In this document: piece after piece, positions 1 to 12,885 of the stretch
Numbering within the stretch: the stretch's first letter is position 1
Layout of the letters: each line of letters begins with the position of its first letter
Source: Fragum whitleyi
Lineage: Eukaryota; Mollusca; Bivalvia; Cardiida; Cardiidae
Length of the DNA: 64,000 bases
Direction: 5' to 3'
NCBI GenBank assembly: GCA_948146395.1
Contig: OX411549.1
Span: forward strand, 36,912,693-36,976,692
Notes under the pieces: generated by a model
Databases searched by the model: none
Seen by the model: the letters and a program-made list of their open reading frames with translations, nothing else
Told to the model about the DNA's origin: nothing
Position numbers and translations under genes: made by a program

Positions 1-228
1 TTCTGTTTGTTTGAAAGTTCAAGTTTGCTTTCTATCTCAACTTTTTGCCTCCTTAATTTGGCCTTCATTATAGTCTCATTTTCTTCCAAAAGTGCCTTAT
101 TTTGTTTCAATTCCATCTCTCTCTCCACATAAGCCAAAGTCAATTTTGAACTTCTTAACTTAGACACAGAGTCCTGAATACTATTTTGATCTGCATTAAC
201 CTGCATTTCTTCTTCAATTGTTCGCAGT
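1..228 (-). CDS. Partial coiled-coil coding segment, unidentified
   Basis: On the minus strand one frame stays open from about 228 to the window edge. It encodes a highly charged Glu/Lys/Leu-rich segment (for example EEEMQVNA, LRSSKLTLAYVERE, KLRRQKVEIE) with coiled-coil character. A possible splice acceptor ending in AAAG precedes it at 229-233, and the same frame has a stop codon just upstream, so this is either an internal exon or the remnant of a repeat ORF. No catalytic or binding motif is visible. The family is not recognised; some retroelement gag-like regions look similar, but that is only a guess. Confidence 0.4.
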
Positions 229-2592
229 CTTTAACTGTCATGCCTCCAAATTAAGAACAACCTTTAATTTCTTGCATGAAGTTTAATACCATTATGAAGT
301 GTGTGGTAAAAGCTGTAAATACACAAAGGAAATTCTTACTAAGCTATTCTTTGAAGAGAAATATTCCAGGAAGTATATACCATGATCAATTACACATATC
401 AAAGGTTGCAGTGTGCCTATGCTAATAAATGTGCAAACTGATCAGGGTCTACACTGTATTTTGAGACAAATTCTACATGACTTGCAAGTACAGTGCTGTC
501 GGCTAACCCTGCGCACTTAAGAAAGTCAAGTACAAAGTTCGTGTAAAGATATCGGCTGTACAAAAAAATCAATATACGACTGTACTCGTTTACCATTTTG
601 GCTATGTAAAAGACATTTTATCTAGAAAAAAATGTCACTACAATTACACAATCCAGTTATGAACAGAGGCACCGTCCCGTATTATCAACACAGTTTTCGT
701 CGGCTAAACCTGCGCAGTCGAGGAAAGCACCTAAAATTAATGTCCGTAATCTATTAATATTAAACTGGAAAATACTTGAGACAAAGCGGGAATTATTTTT
801 TGCTTTAAAATATACACATAAACTGTGTTGTTTAAAATGGTGGAATTGATCGAATTTTGAGGCCATTTTCTTAGTTTACATGACGTCATATAGCTGCGCA
901 GCTTTAGACGACGCGCAGGATTACCCGACATGAGTGTACCTTTATGTTCTACTTTCACTTTTATAAAAGCTGCATATTATTGTCAAAACTAAAATTCTGA
1001 GTGTGAATATAGGCCATAAAAGGCATTGATTAATAAAATGATAATAATTACTATGACAGTCTGAAATATTGTTCTTACAATGCATTCAAGCAAAAGTGAA
1101 AGTAAACAGAATTTGCGTGACAAGGGAGACAACTTGTGCAAATCATTGCTGCAAACAGGTCATGGAAGCGTATTTAAAGCCTCCGAAATGGCAAATAATC
1201 TTAAATGGTGAATTAAAAAGCCTTGTCTTTATTGCATACATACACAGGTGGTGGAAGAAAGCTGCAAATTTTGAAAAACGTTGTGACGAAACCGAACAAT
1301 CTAGCATGGCGTCGCCAAACTGATCACGTGAGAAAAACCTGGAAACAAAACAGCTAGTTTCGTTCCAACAATCTTTCGCAGGCACTCAGAAAATTGGACA
1401 TAAGTGTGCTAACATGACAGTGACTTTACCCTTGTCATGCTGAATAAATTTTGGCTAAAAATTTTCATCAAAATCAAAGGGCAAAAAGCACTGAAAGTAC
1501 CAACTGTAGGTCAATTTTTAATTTGAAAAACTAATCTATTGACAATTCTGGTTTGAAAGTGAGAAACAGGTGGTGTAGATTAACATCAAACGGCACATAT
1601 GTGCAGGCTCAGCATAAGGGTTAACAAGTTCTGGTCAACCTGTTTGGGGATTGTCTCAAAATGGAAAAGAAATATTCAAAAATCATCTTTGGAATAATAC
1701 TTTTGAAGACTTGAGATATTTGTAGCATGGTATGGGCTAAAATTCATTGAAGAAGTATCTCTAGAGATTTCTCAAATGATTTTGTTTCAAAACTCAATCC
1801 TTGTGCAAGTATCATTCATATTCTCAAAATTGATATTATTCATATTGAAATGCAATCGTTCTGAGGAATCGAGTAAAAATCATTATTAAAATTATTCTAA
1901 CTTTACAAAAAAATTTCAATACCACAAGTGATCATCAATGAATAGCATTTCTCAGATAAAAAAGTATTTTGAATCTTTCCCTGGCAGTGGTAACCCATAC
2001 ACCCCTGGTTCTTTGCTATGTTCCCAGCGTAAACAACGGTTCAAATCTATGATTTCAATGTCGAAATGCATCATGAAAGGCAGATACTGCCTACCTCCGA
2101 GGTCTAGGATGGTAAGAAATGGTAAGAAATTCTAAACTGGTTGAATTGGACCAGAATTGGTTAAATTTTGTCACTTAATTTAAGGCAATTTATTTATATT
2201 ACACTTATTGTAGTGCAATTAAGTATGGCTTATTTTGAAGAACAATATGATACAAGAAAATTGAGTCAAGCAGAGCTTTCAAAGGGAAAGTGGACCTGAA
2301 CTGGTTAATTGACTGTATTTTCTGCAAGGCCCTTAAAATTCTATACCTATTTTTAGTACATGTCTACTACATATTGACTGTTGATGACTGATTTAGAATG
2401 TTATGTACATGTAGTTCTAATTTGTCAACGCCGTCTGCATGAAGAGAGTGTTGATGTTGTTGTTGTTGCCGTTGTTATTGTTATAGACTGGAAAGTCTAT
2501 TTTGAGTCTATCATCATTTTTTCCATTCATTTGCCAGCTTTGATTGTTTGTTGTCATTTTTATTATCTTTAATAGATATATATCATATTTTA
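229..2592. other. Intergenic/intronic, no gene seen
   Basis: No supported gene. A GTCGGCTAAxCCTGCGCA motif appears at about 500-517 and 698-717 and in inverted form at about 905-930, which suggests the remains of a small inverted-repeat element. ORFs here (for example 1069-1323) show no recognisable domain. A GTTGTT-rich simple stretch lies near 2450-2480. Confidence 0.4.
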
Positions 2593-3858
2593 TATTAACA
2601 AGAGTGCCATCGTCACAAAATACGCCGCCACATTGCTGCTGTTTCACAGAAATAATTGTAGACACTACTTATTTTGACAGAACCAAATTGAAAATGACCA
2701 AGTTTCATTTAAATCAAGACAAAAAGTTAGGAGGAGTTGCCTTCACATGGCTGCAATTTCAATAAGCCCCAGGCACTAAGTTTTAAGGGGGCATAATTCA
2801 GGGAAATAAATGAGCCATAAAATCCTTGATCCATGTACATCTTCAAATTATGGTGATGACATTGACCAAGTTTCATTTAAATAAAGACAAAAAGTAAGGA
2901 GGATTTGTGTTCAAAAGGCTGCAATTTCAATGAGCCCTAGATACTAAGTTTTTAAGGGGCATAACTCAGGCAAAAATCAACAAACCATAAAATCCTTCCT
3001 TCATGCACATCTACCAATTGAGGTGATAACATTGACCAAGTTTCAAGAAGATCCAGCCGGAAACTTAGGAGGAGTTGCGTTGACAAGAAAAGTGGACCCA
3101 GAGACTAAGTTTTAAGGGGCATAACTTAGGCAAAAATCAATGAACCGTAAAATCCTTCCTTCATGAACATCTACCAATTGAGGTGATTACATAGACCAAG
3201 TTTCAAAAAGATCCAGCCAGAAACTTAGGAGGCGTTGCGTTGACAAGAAAAGTGGACCCAGAGACTAAGTTATCAAGGGGCATAACTCAGGCAAAAATTA
3301 ACGAACCATAAAATCCTTCCTTCATGCACATCTACCAATTGAGGTGATAACATCGACCAAGTTTCAAAAAGATCCAGCCAGAAACTTAGGAGGAGTTGCG
3401 TTGACAAGAAAAGTGGACCCAGAGACTAAGTTATCAAGGGGCATAACTCAGGCAAAAATCAATGAACCGTAAAATCCTTCCTTCATGCACATCTACCAAT
3501 TGAGGTGATTACATTGACCAAGTTTCAAGAAGATCCAGCCAGAAACTTAGGAGGAGTTGCGTTGACAAGAAAAGTGGACCCAGAGACTAAGTTATCAAGG
3601 GGCATAACTCAGGCAAAAATCAACGAACCGTAAAATCCTTCCTTCATGCACATCTACCAATTGAGGTGATAATATTGACCAAGTTTCAAGAAGATCCAGC
3701 CAGTAGTTTAGGAGGAGTTGCGTTGACAAGAAAAGTGGACGGACGTACGGACGGACGGATGGACGGACGGATGGACGGACGGACGGACGGATGGACGGAT
3801 GGACGGACGGACAGACGGAGAAGATGACGCCAATATACGTCCGCCTCCGGCGGCGTAT
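2593..3858 (+). mobile_element. Pearl/HINE-like nonautonomous element, seven ~161-bp core repeats
   Basis: The phrase GACCAAGTTTCA recurs at about 2696, 2864, 3034, 3194, 3355, 3516 and 3677, giving spacings of 168, 170, 160, 161, 161 and 161 bp. The last four units are almost identical and the first two are diverged. The array opens with AACAAGAG, runs into an ACGG microsatellite, and closes with a short GC-rich hairpin (CCGCC/GGCGG) near 3838-3855. This layout (leader, ~160-bp core repeats, ACGG/ACTG microsatellite, hairpin end) matches the bivalve pearl/CvA elements, since linked to Helentrons. The family name is inferred from architecture only. Confidence 0.65.
3737..3822 (+). repeat. (ACGG)n microsatellite
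   Basis: About 85 bp of GGAC/GGAT-GGAC tetranucleotides at the 3' end of the preceding core-repeat array. Its translation produces the spurious Arg-Pro-Ser-Val ORF on the minus strand. Confidence 0.9.
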
Positions 3859-4129
3859 AATAATAAAAAACTGTAGCAAAACTGGCAATTTATTGAATCT
3901 TAACAGTTTCAAGCACAATTTGTTCAAATGTTTTCAAGTGAATTATGCAGGCTATCAATCCTGGGTTTTTAAAGTTTAAAGTGACTCAAGCACTTTTCAC
4001 CTGAAACTTATCAAAAATGTCTTTATGGCACTTAATAAGTCTTGTAGGCCCCCTACATTGTACATAGTCTAAAAAAAAGGTAAAATGACAAGTTCTTTAC
4101 CCAAGTTGAATGGAAGCTAGGGTTATATT

Positions 4130-4392
4130 ATGTGACCTGTCACACAAAAAGAGACCATCCAGGAATTCTGTAAAATGAATTATTGAAAAAGAGTTTTGAT
4201 CCAGCATAGGTCAACCAGAAGTCTCATTTCTAATATTCCTTCACTGGAAGGTAGATTCAATATTCTAGATTCAGAAAATAAGCATGGTGCAATAAGTTTT
4301 GACCCTAATCAGTCTGCTCAGTACAGGAGGTCTGACTAGGGTCGACACTTTACGCGTAACTCAGATGTTCCCTTTTTGTGTGACAGGTCATA
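4130..4392 (+). mobile_element. MITE family 1, copy A
   Basis: About 263 bp bounded by terminal inverted repeats: TGTGACCTGTCACACAAAAA at the left and its near-complement ending TGTGTGACAGGTCATA at the right. It shares its interior (AGGTCAACCAGAAGTC, TAGATTCAGAAAATA, GACTAGGGTCGA) with copies near 13866, 27203 and 38912. No coding capacity. Confidence 0.75.
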
Positions 4393-5121
4393 TATATATT
4401 TATATATATGGTTGTACTATATAGAAAGATAGGCTCAACATTCATCACAATAAATACAAGTGCCCAAACCCCATATAAATGACAAATAAATGAACACTAA
4501 AAGATGCAAAAAAAGAGAAAAATGTTGAATCTTATTAAAATGATAAATTGGAATTTTAACCTTCATTTTGTAAAGTTTCAGAGGATTCTGCTTTAAACTG
4601 ATAATAACCTCATTAAGCTTGTTTTCTATGCTTTATCCTTGACCTGTAAAAACTCAAGTGATCACAAGTGCAACTACCATGATATCCTATTTAACAATTC
4701 ATCTTCTTACCATAAAAATTCTAATAGAGCCCATGCTCTTATAAACCCCCATCCTTCTCATCTGAGGTTGAAATTGTTATTCAACCTTTTTTATGTGATT
4801 TTTCAAAATACTGAAGCCTATCTAACAAAAGCACATGTCCACAAAATCAATGTCACTAAAATTTCAACAGATGTTTTTTGCGCCTTTCCCTCAATCAAAT
4901 GTTACTATTTTGAGAAAATTATGTTTATTTTTGGCAATTTTTCACCGTTGTAATAGAAAAGTATACAGGGTAGACTCTAATAAAAGCCCATCCCTTTTTA
5001 ATGGAAATACAATGATTCTTATAGAACCCTGAGGTTCTTATAAAGCTTTGTACAGTATCCCCCATAGTTAATGACTACCAATCCAATTTGTAAGAACAAA
5101 TACATGTCAGAAAGAATGTGT
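4393..5121. other. No gene seen
   Basis: AT-rich sequence. The ORF at 4639-4953 is unconvincing and has no domain signature. A short TA tract lies at about 4391-4410. Confidence 0.4.
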
Positions 5122-5260
5122 GCGGCTGGAGCATCTATCAATGGATTCCTTGTATTTCTCTTACCCTTACTTCCATAACATCCTTTCCTTGCCTTCAGCT
5201 GCTATCCCACAAAGGCATATGATTATCAACCCATTTGTGGAAGACAAATATCAGCTGATG
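5122..5260 (-). mobile_element. SINE family 1 fragment (body only)
   Basis: Matches the body of the tRNA-derived SINE at 13460-13727 in the same orientation: GCGGCTGGAGC, ATGGATTCC, TATTTCTCT, CCAGCTGCTATCCCACA-like phrases. The tRNA-like head is absent and it is diverged. Confidence 0.6.
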
Positions 5261-8200
5261 ATCCAAATCAGGCACACATTTTTTTTATTGGTGGAAGACA
5301 AATTCATTTAATCAAGTGTCGCATGAAAAAGGAGATCAAAATTTAGATTAACATGAAACTTTCCAATGAAAAGTATTTTATGTGTGTTTAAATTTGTATG
5401 ACTGCTTTTTGATGTCATGGTGGTTTCTGATTTTTTGAAGAAAAAAAAATCCTGGAAATCTAATGTCTGTCCATTGAGGACTGTTAAGCCACCATGTCTT
5501 GTATTATAAAACAATGGGGCTAGCAACTTCCTTTTTATAAGGCTGTCAGAGGACAGGACATATTATTATGTGATCATCCATGATGTCCCAGCATCCCAGT
5601 GCCTGTTGTCTGTTAATCTGTCCAGAGTTTATCTCTGTCTACCTATATACTATTGACTTGTAACTAAGCGGTTATTTTTCTATATTTTCCATAATTACGG
5701 AGTAAAAGGCACAAGAATCGTAACTTTACATAGCTTTATCTCTCATGATTATGGAGTGTAGTGCATAAGAATTGTAACTCTACATATTTTTCAATTTCTG
5801 AGCTATTTTCCTTTGTTGATTTTCATATAAGGAAATCCAACAGTTTAAAGGATGTATTTTGTGATTATTTACCACCTTTTTCAATATGATATCCAATATG
5901 AGAAGACTTAAAAAAGGGCAGAGGTGTACTTATTGAATAAGTTGTAGTCACAATACTTTCATATAACAGGGTTGACATATGAATCAAAGATGTAGGAAAT
6001 GTAGTTATCTTTTATTCAAGTACGCAAACTTATGGTTCCTGAGCTTGATTGTCTCTTCAGAAGAGATTATATATATAGACATGTTGAATTGATGTCTCGC
6101 TCACCATCACATAAATGACTACTTACCACATAAAAAAGGTGCCTCTGAAATGTTGTTGCCTTCTTCATGTTATACTGGTCCTCAAATGCATGAAAATTAA
6201 GGTAACAGGTCCATTTACCCTCTTTACACTGTGTTTTGCCCTGGGTTTATTAAATGGATTGACCAAAAGGTGAGGCGATTCTGGGTCTTGATAATCACCC
6301 CGGGACACAACGGGCCACCCTGGGACATTTCATAACTAAAAAATAAGCTAACTAAAATCATTAGGCAATATAAAATTCATTATATAAATGTACACTTGGT
6401 AAAATAAAAATAAGAATTCAAACCATCCCAGGACTCATGTAAAATTACCTTTTGTGCGTGTTTAATAAACCTCGGGACAAGCCGTTTTATCAGTGTAATG
6501 ACATATCTCATTATATGATGTGTTCCGGGATGCCTCATTAAGTCCTGGGGTGTCCTGGTGCGTCCCGGGATGAATTTTAAGACCGGTCGATTCCCTCTAT
6601 TTGTTTCTGCCCAACCAATTGAATTTATCAGACCACATGTTCTACACATTTTGTCGAAGTATTGTGACCAAAATGAACATCATCTTAGTAGTTTTTGCTT
6701 GTTTACCTTGTATCTGATAGATTAATTTTGCCATTTCTATCTGCTATCAAATGTCAAAATTTAAAAGAAATTGAATATTTTATTATTTTTTTACTTCATT
6801 CAATCTGTGTATGTTGGATTAACTATTATTTGATTAAATTTATTAAATACATATGTATTATTATTATTTTTATTATTATTTATCAACTAAAGAAAACAGA
6901 GAGTACATTCTTATGACATGACCCCCCCCCAAAAAAAAAGCTTTGAATTAATATAGAATACCTATAATAATTTATTTTTTCTTTTTATCAAATGAGTTAT
7001 CCTAAGACTTGCCTCATTTTTACTTGAACCTAAAAAATGTGTGGAGAATTTCTTAACAGAGAAACAAGGATCTTGTTGATATCCTTTCTATTATGAAAAT
7101 AATTAACATAAGAATTAACAAAACACCGCTAAGCAATTTATATTTTACTGAAAAGAGGGGTCGAACGGGATTTTAGGCGAACGACCCGGGGCGAACAGGA
7201 ATTATTGCGAAATGGATGTGGGGCGGACGGACCGAGATTCATAATTAACAAAACTAGATAATACATACTCTGCGATGTCATTTACGAAAGATCCTGAAAT
7301 AATAGATCTGTATCATTTTTTTCGTTTTTGTTGCCGAACTTGATTTCACAGAACACAGGGAAAAGTGTTCATTTTATCGTTATCAAAGTGGGTAATTTAA
7401 ACTTTTTTTGTTAATCGAATAAACATTTCTCCTTGTTAATTTATGTTCGTATGATAAAAGCAGTTTTTATTATGTATTTCAATTGTAAACGAAGATATAA
7501 ATATATTTGCTCAATCTTAAGATTTAGCAACCATTCTTAAGAACGGGCAAACAACGGTTGCTCAATCATGAGAATGGCCAATTTCCCAAGAACGGGCACA
7601 ACATATATAAATATGGATCATACTGAGTGCAAATTAGTAATCACTTAAATTTTGATGAAATTCTCTAAGGTTATGTTGCAATACTGTTGATATTTTGAAA
7701 CTGATGACAAAATACTTGATAAAATAGAATTCTTGTTTTTTTACCTGCTTAACTCATTGCTCTCACACAAGTTTTTTTTTTCATTTTCAAATCCCCTGTC
7801 CTTTTCCATCAAAATGTTGATGCTCATGACTTAATATTTGATTTAACTTAAATTTCATTTCATTTGTAATTCTAATGCAATCTTTACAATGTTGCAGGCT
7901 TAAGACAAAAGTTTTATGGAAACAAAGAGAAGCTTTGGAAAAGAGATGTTTACAGAAACTCTAGATGTATCTTTTCTCTAAGACGAAGGAAAATCCATTG
8001 ACAATATTCCAATATCATTTTACAAACCACTGTTATAAAAGAGTATGTGATGACCACCAGTTTGAATTAGCATTAAGCTATGTCAACTGGTATCGTTATA
8101 ATGTTAACAGATTGAATGGTTTACTATTTAGCACCCATTTCTATATCAATTTACCGATCGCCCTATTTTTTCCTCCAATGAAAGGTCGCTATTTCGTTTG

Positions 8201-8904
8201 AAATTCAAAAAATATATCCCATAACCTGACGATCTGATCGAATAAGTCAGCTACGTGACTATAGGTCATAAAAGGCGGGGACATTCAAAACCAGACAGTG
8301 ACGTCATAATCTTGTCTGACAAAATGTCCCGAAAGACCCTTAACTTGAAATCGAGTATTTATTAAAAAAGGTTTTGTGAATGTTTTCAGAATTATGCTTA
8401 TACACAATTACCCAATAATAGGAGGAGAAAATTCTTGAATAATTTGTCTGTATGTTAATCAAGAGAAGATTTAGCTGATAAATCAATGATTCTGAAATAA
8501 AATATTAAACTATATGGAATACATCGGTAAGAATGTCATCGACGAATTTGCTCGAACCAAGCCTTTCTGTACTCCACATTCTCCCATTGACATAAAAAAG
8601 ACGACAGGGTTGAAACGATATAAAATCTCACTTCCTTTTTAAAATGAATACTCTGGATCTTTTGAACGACAATTTAATGTAGTAGATCTCAAGGTTCGAA
8701 TCTTAACAAAATGCAATCAAATGATCCTATGAAAGGTACATGTATGCAAAATAATTGTAGAAAATTATCAAATAACTAGATCTACTTCAAGGATTCTAGG
8801 GATAAAATATTTGCAGAAAGAAAGTGATTCAAAGCATGTTAGGCCTATGATAGCTGACCAATAGCTGACCAATATCGAAAACCAACGTGGCCTGTTTAAC
8901 TGTT
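5261..8904. other. No gene seen; minor GC-rich repeats
   Basis: No coding exon is recognised. At about 6290-6580 short CGGGAC/GTCCCGGG motifs recur on both strands, suggesting a decayed inverted-repeat element. At about 7155-7240 a GGGCGAACGG-like phrase repeats. The sequence at 7895-8010 has an acceptor-like TTGCAG, but no continuation resembling the downstream glycosyltransferase exons could be read. Confidence 0.35.
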
Positions 8905-8991
8905 GGGGACCAAAACCATTCCTTTCCTAGCCTCCAGCTGCTATCCCACATAGGTCTACGCTTACCGACCCATAGGTGGGAGACAACTACA
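8905..8991 (-). mobile_element. SINE family 1 fragment
   Basis: Short body-only copy of the 13460-13727 SINE (CCTTTCCTAGCCTCCAGCTG, ATCCCACATAGG), directly abutting the foldback element that follows. Confidence 0.55.
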
Positions 8992-9345
8992 GTTAATAAC
9001 ATCGTGAAATTGACACTCACCTCAATCAAAACCATTCTAAATTGCTAACTCAGCGCTCCATTTATTCATTCCAAGCACTCATTCATACCATTCAAAAACG
9101 CTCAAACCCATTGAAAAATATAGAATCAACAATGTCAATCAAAATAAATTTTGATAGAGAAAATCGCGATTTCACTGACATAACTCAAATTGTAAGCGTC
9201 TCATAGGTTCTTGAAGACATACGAAGCTATGTATAGAACTTTTATGCATTCTTTATTAAAGGTCGGAAATCAATTTCGCCAATTTGTTCATCCTGAACAA
9301 AATTTGCGATATAGGACTACCTCCCATTAAATTTACGCAAAACTC
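8992..9345 (+). mobile_element. Foldback element (family 2), right arm missing
   Basis: Left arm begins AACATCGTGAAATTGACA and continues through AATCAAAACCATTC and GCTCCATTTATTCATTCC. It reaches the diverged central palindrome (TTGTTCATCCTGAACAA around 9290) and stops shortly after. Compare the complete copy at 28395-28875. Confidence 0.65.
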
Positions 9346-9939
9346 GGGACCTTTTGAATGATAGTCCGATTCGCTAACACTGTGCGGCTGAATATGCGAT
9401 ACAAAATCCGCAAAAAACTAACTAAAAAGAAAACAAAACCAACTAGCAGCAACGACGAGGTTGTGTTCACCGAACGTTTTCAACTGATTTTGTCTCGTCA
9501 AATGACAAAACAATTACAGAAACCCAATGGAAATTTAATTCGCCCCTCCTACTTTTTGTTTACCTCAATTTGATTGAAGAATGTATGACGCAACCTAAAT
9601 GACTGACATCATTGATTGACGCGCAGCTCATTTGACCTGACGTTATTTGACGAAAAAATAAGTCGATCGGTAAAACAGTTATAGTTCATATTCTAACAAT
9701 TTACGCATATAACCTTGCGCTCCGCTAACGCTCCGCTTAGGTTATATCGCGTAAATTATCAGAAATGAACTATAACTATTACTTAAATATGATGCACATT
9801 TTGTGTATGAAAACCAGTCATAAAATGCTAGTTGTATCATGTCAATCCTCTTTGATCTGTTTCACGAATTGATGTAGGATATTTTCATAGTGGAAAAAAA
9901 ATCCTTGGTAGAAGACTTTTTTGCCAGATTTCAAAGCTT
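9346..9939. other. No gene seen
   Basis: Includes a partial palindrome around 9690-9775, where TTATAGTTCAT, CGTAAATT-like and AACCTTGCGCTCCGC phrases reappear inverted. This suggests another foldback remnant. Confidence 0.35.
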
Positions 9940-11430
9940 CCGGTATATTGCTTTGTAAAAAATGAATCTAACAAATATACACAAATCAGTTCAAATCTGA
10001 ATAACTTTTTAACTAGAATTAATCATGATGTTCAGAATATTGAACAAACCACAGAACTGACATTACTGACAAAGGGATGAGATATGTAATTAGGGTAATT
10101 TATTTAAGGAAATAAAAGTAAATTGAAAAAGAAATTCAAGATCATAATATGCAAATCATGTTTCGGTACTTTCAGTGCTTTGAATTTCAACGAATAAGCC
10201 TGTTATCTTCAAAAATGTCTTGAAACTTTTATGAATTTGAATAACCTGTTCATTGAATTGAATCACGACGTTCAGAATATTGTACAAACCAAATAACAAA
10301 TATTACTGGCAAAAGAGTGAGACATTACTTAACAAATGGAGTGAATTTGTCACAATAGCTCCCCTTTACCAGATTTTTTTTATCAATTATGGAGAAAAGC
10401 TAAGGTAAGCAAAACTAAAAATTTCACATAGGATAGTTTCAACTCATTCAATTGTATAACAATTGTAAGTAAATTTGAACGGACTGGAAAATAAATTCCT
10501 GTTTATATTGTGTTAAAACATTTATAATAAAAAAGTCATATTTTGTTACTTTCAGTACTTTAATTAGCTAGAATTAACAAATATGTTTACAGTTGGCTTG
10601 AACCTTTTTTGTAACTGTGTATTTTATTGAATGATTACATGCTGAACATGATCATTCCAAATTATAAGCATCTATTGACAATAAGTTTTACTTATACGTG
10701 TATTTGATTATAGTTATGACACTGGCATACTCAGGCCATTATAGTAATCACATATTGGGCACATTTTAGCAATGTTAAAAAACTTTGTTCATATGCTTAA
10801 AGGTATCCTTCAGCATGTCTAGACTGATATAATTATTGGAAAAGAAAGTAGAAAAACTTTTTAAATCATGTAAAATCTATATAAGCAAAAAACGTCGGTT
10901 TTCAGTACTTTCAGTGCTTTGATTTGCTAAGACTAAACCTGATATGTGCTCAAATGCCTTGAAACTTTTCTTTTTTATTTACCATTAAGAATTGTGTAAT
11001 TCTAAATATAATTAACATCAAACAAAGACATATATTGACAAATGGTGAAATATGAATAATAGTATAGTTATAGCTTTGGCTTGATCATGCCGTGGCTTAA
11101 ATCAGTTTTTGAACAAAATTCAATAAGGAAATGTCTAATAAACTTTGCTTGTAGGCTTCAAGGTATCCTCTAGCATGCTTAGAATAAAAGAAAATGTTAT
11201 TTAAGACAGAAAGAATCTTTTTAAATCTTGTTAAAATCTTTATTAGTAAAGAAAATTGTTGATTTTCGGTTCTTTCAGTGCTTTGATTTGCCCAAAGCCT
11301 CTCTGAAAATCACACAAATGTGTTTAATCTTTGTAATAATGTTTTGGGTATTGAATTATGTTGAAAAAGGTCCAAAGAAATCATCAAATCAACAAAATAA
11401 ATATAAATTTCTGACTAAAGGTTAAGATTT
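9940..11430 (+). repeat. Degenerate tandem repeat, unit ~370 bp, about four copies
   Basis: The phrase TTTCAGTGCTTTGATTTGC and variants recur at about 10172, 10552, 10905 and 11274, each followed by similar text (AATGTCTTGAAACTTTT, GAATTGAATCACGACGTTCAG, AAAGGTATCCT-AGCATG). An incomplete unit precedes them from about 9940. The same phrase occurs alone near 23430 and 41430, so the unit belongs to a dispersed family. Confidence 0.6.
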
Positions 11431-11628
11431 AAATTAGTGTGCACTGGGTGACATTTGACCTCAATAATTCCTGAAAGCCCCAACCGCCAACTTGCAGACT
11501 TTCAGAATATACTCGGTAGACATTGGGCTTTCAAAAAATCATAGTCCCGAAAATTCCCCCTGAGGGGGGAGGAATCACCCTACTGGCCCATAGCCTATAT
11601 AAAATGTCCTTTGATTTTGAGCGATCGC
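11431..11628. other. Short spacer, nothing recognised
   Basis: Contains a CCCCCTGAGGGGGGAGG-type GC-rich patch near 11555. No gene. Confidence 0.3.
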
Positions 11629-12885
11629 TTAGAGATGTCGCAGCGAACTGAGGCTATAAAGCGTAACGTAATTTGACGTTATTGTTGTAGCGTTAAATTG
11701 GCGAAAAATCAATCGCGTTTAATTTGAAACAACTATATGCCATATTTTGAATTATACCAAAAGAGGTGGTTAAAAATGTGAATAACTATCGTGTTCAGTG
11801 GCGTTTCAAATATTTACAGGGTGAAGAATCTCTGTAATTACGAAACAAAATTAATTTTATATAAACAGAAGCATTGAATTTCCGACAAACTAAAAATGGT
11901 ATTTAAAAAGACAGAAAACTTATTATTGTTGGTCTTGCTATACTATAAACTCATCAAAACCGACTAGAATTTTTAAATAAATTTATTCCGGTGAGTATTT
12001 TATTTTTTTGGCCAGTAATTTCGAAAAAAACCGATAAAACGTGAAGAAAGCAACGTAAAACGTCATTAAAATGAGAAAGCGTGACATTTTTCCGACTTTT
12101 TCAGCATTCTCGTATTAAGCGTTAAATTCACAAAATATAGGTTGTTATATATTTTTGGAAATAATAGACTGGCCATTTTTCCTAGTTTAATTCTTATTTA
12201 AATTCATCGACATTTGGTAAGATTTTGGTAACTCCCCACGAAAATGGTACGGAAAAAATGACGTAATTTCAAAAAGCGTGACATTTTTCAGACTTTTTCA
12301 CGGGAAAATATTGTATATAATTAAGGAACGAAAATAAACCAAATTCAAACTGAAGAAATAAAAGTCTGACCATTTTTCTTAAATGTGTTTAGATTTGACA
12401 ATTTCCTTTATTATGTATGATTATTTTTACGCTGAAATTTTTCAGTCGTCATTTTTTGCTTCATTTTTAGCAGCGTTACACTTTCCGCTATTTTAACTAC
12501 TTGAAGAGATTTTCGTAAAATTTCACCCAAAACTTTCGAAATTCACACTGCATTAGACCCAATATTCTATGTGTTTGTGTGTAAAATTTTATTATGATAA
12601 AGAGTGTATCCGCGATTTTATGGCGTTTTGAACATGTATTGAAAGAGAAGCATGTTACGCGTTACATGCGCTTTTTTGCGATTTTTTCATTATAAACTTG
12701 ATGATATTTTTCATTCACAGCCATGGGTATCAGAATTTAGTGTCTATAAGGTAGAGCTATTCAAACGCTTTAAAATGATGTAAAATAGTGCTCTGTTTTA
12801 GCCTATACAGCGATTTTATTTTAAAATTAAACAAAAATATGCCTGGATTTCATAAAATAGCCCGACGTTACTGCGACGTCTCTTA
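11629..12885 (+). mobile_element. Candidate nonautonomous DNA transposon, ~1.26 kb with terminal inverted repeats
   Basis: The left end reads TTAGAGATGTCGCAGCGA with GAGGCTAT nearby. The right end, reverse-complemented, reads TAAGAGACGTCGCAGTAA with GGGCTAT at the same distance, giving a diverged ~28-bp inverted repeat. The interior is AT-rich and repeats GCGTGACATTTTTCxGACTT at about 12069 and 12277. No transposase-like ORF is seen. It has no second copy in this window, so its boundaries rest only on the inverted repeat. Confidence 0.4.

Noticed and set aside
1069..1385. Overlapping ORFs on both strands
   Set aside because: No recognisable domain, no splice context, and similar length to chance ORFs in this region.
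3595..3927. Minus-strand ORF rich in Arg-Pro-Ser-Val repeats
   Set aside because: Translation of the ACGG microsatellite and core repeats.
7895..8201. Acceptor-like TTGCAG followed by an open frame as an upstream exon
   Set aside because: The short frame matches none of the expected galactosyltransferase segments and ends in AT-rich repeat sequence.
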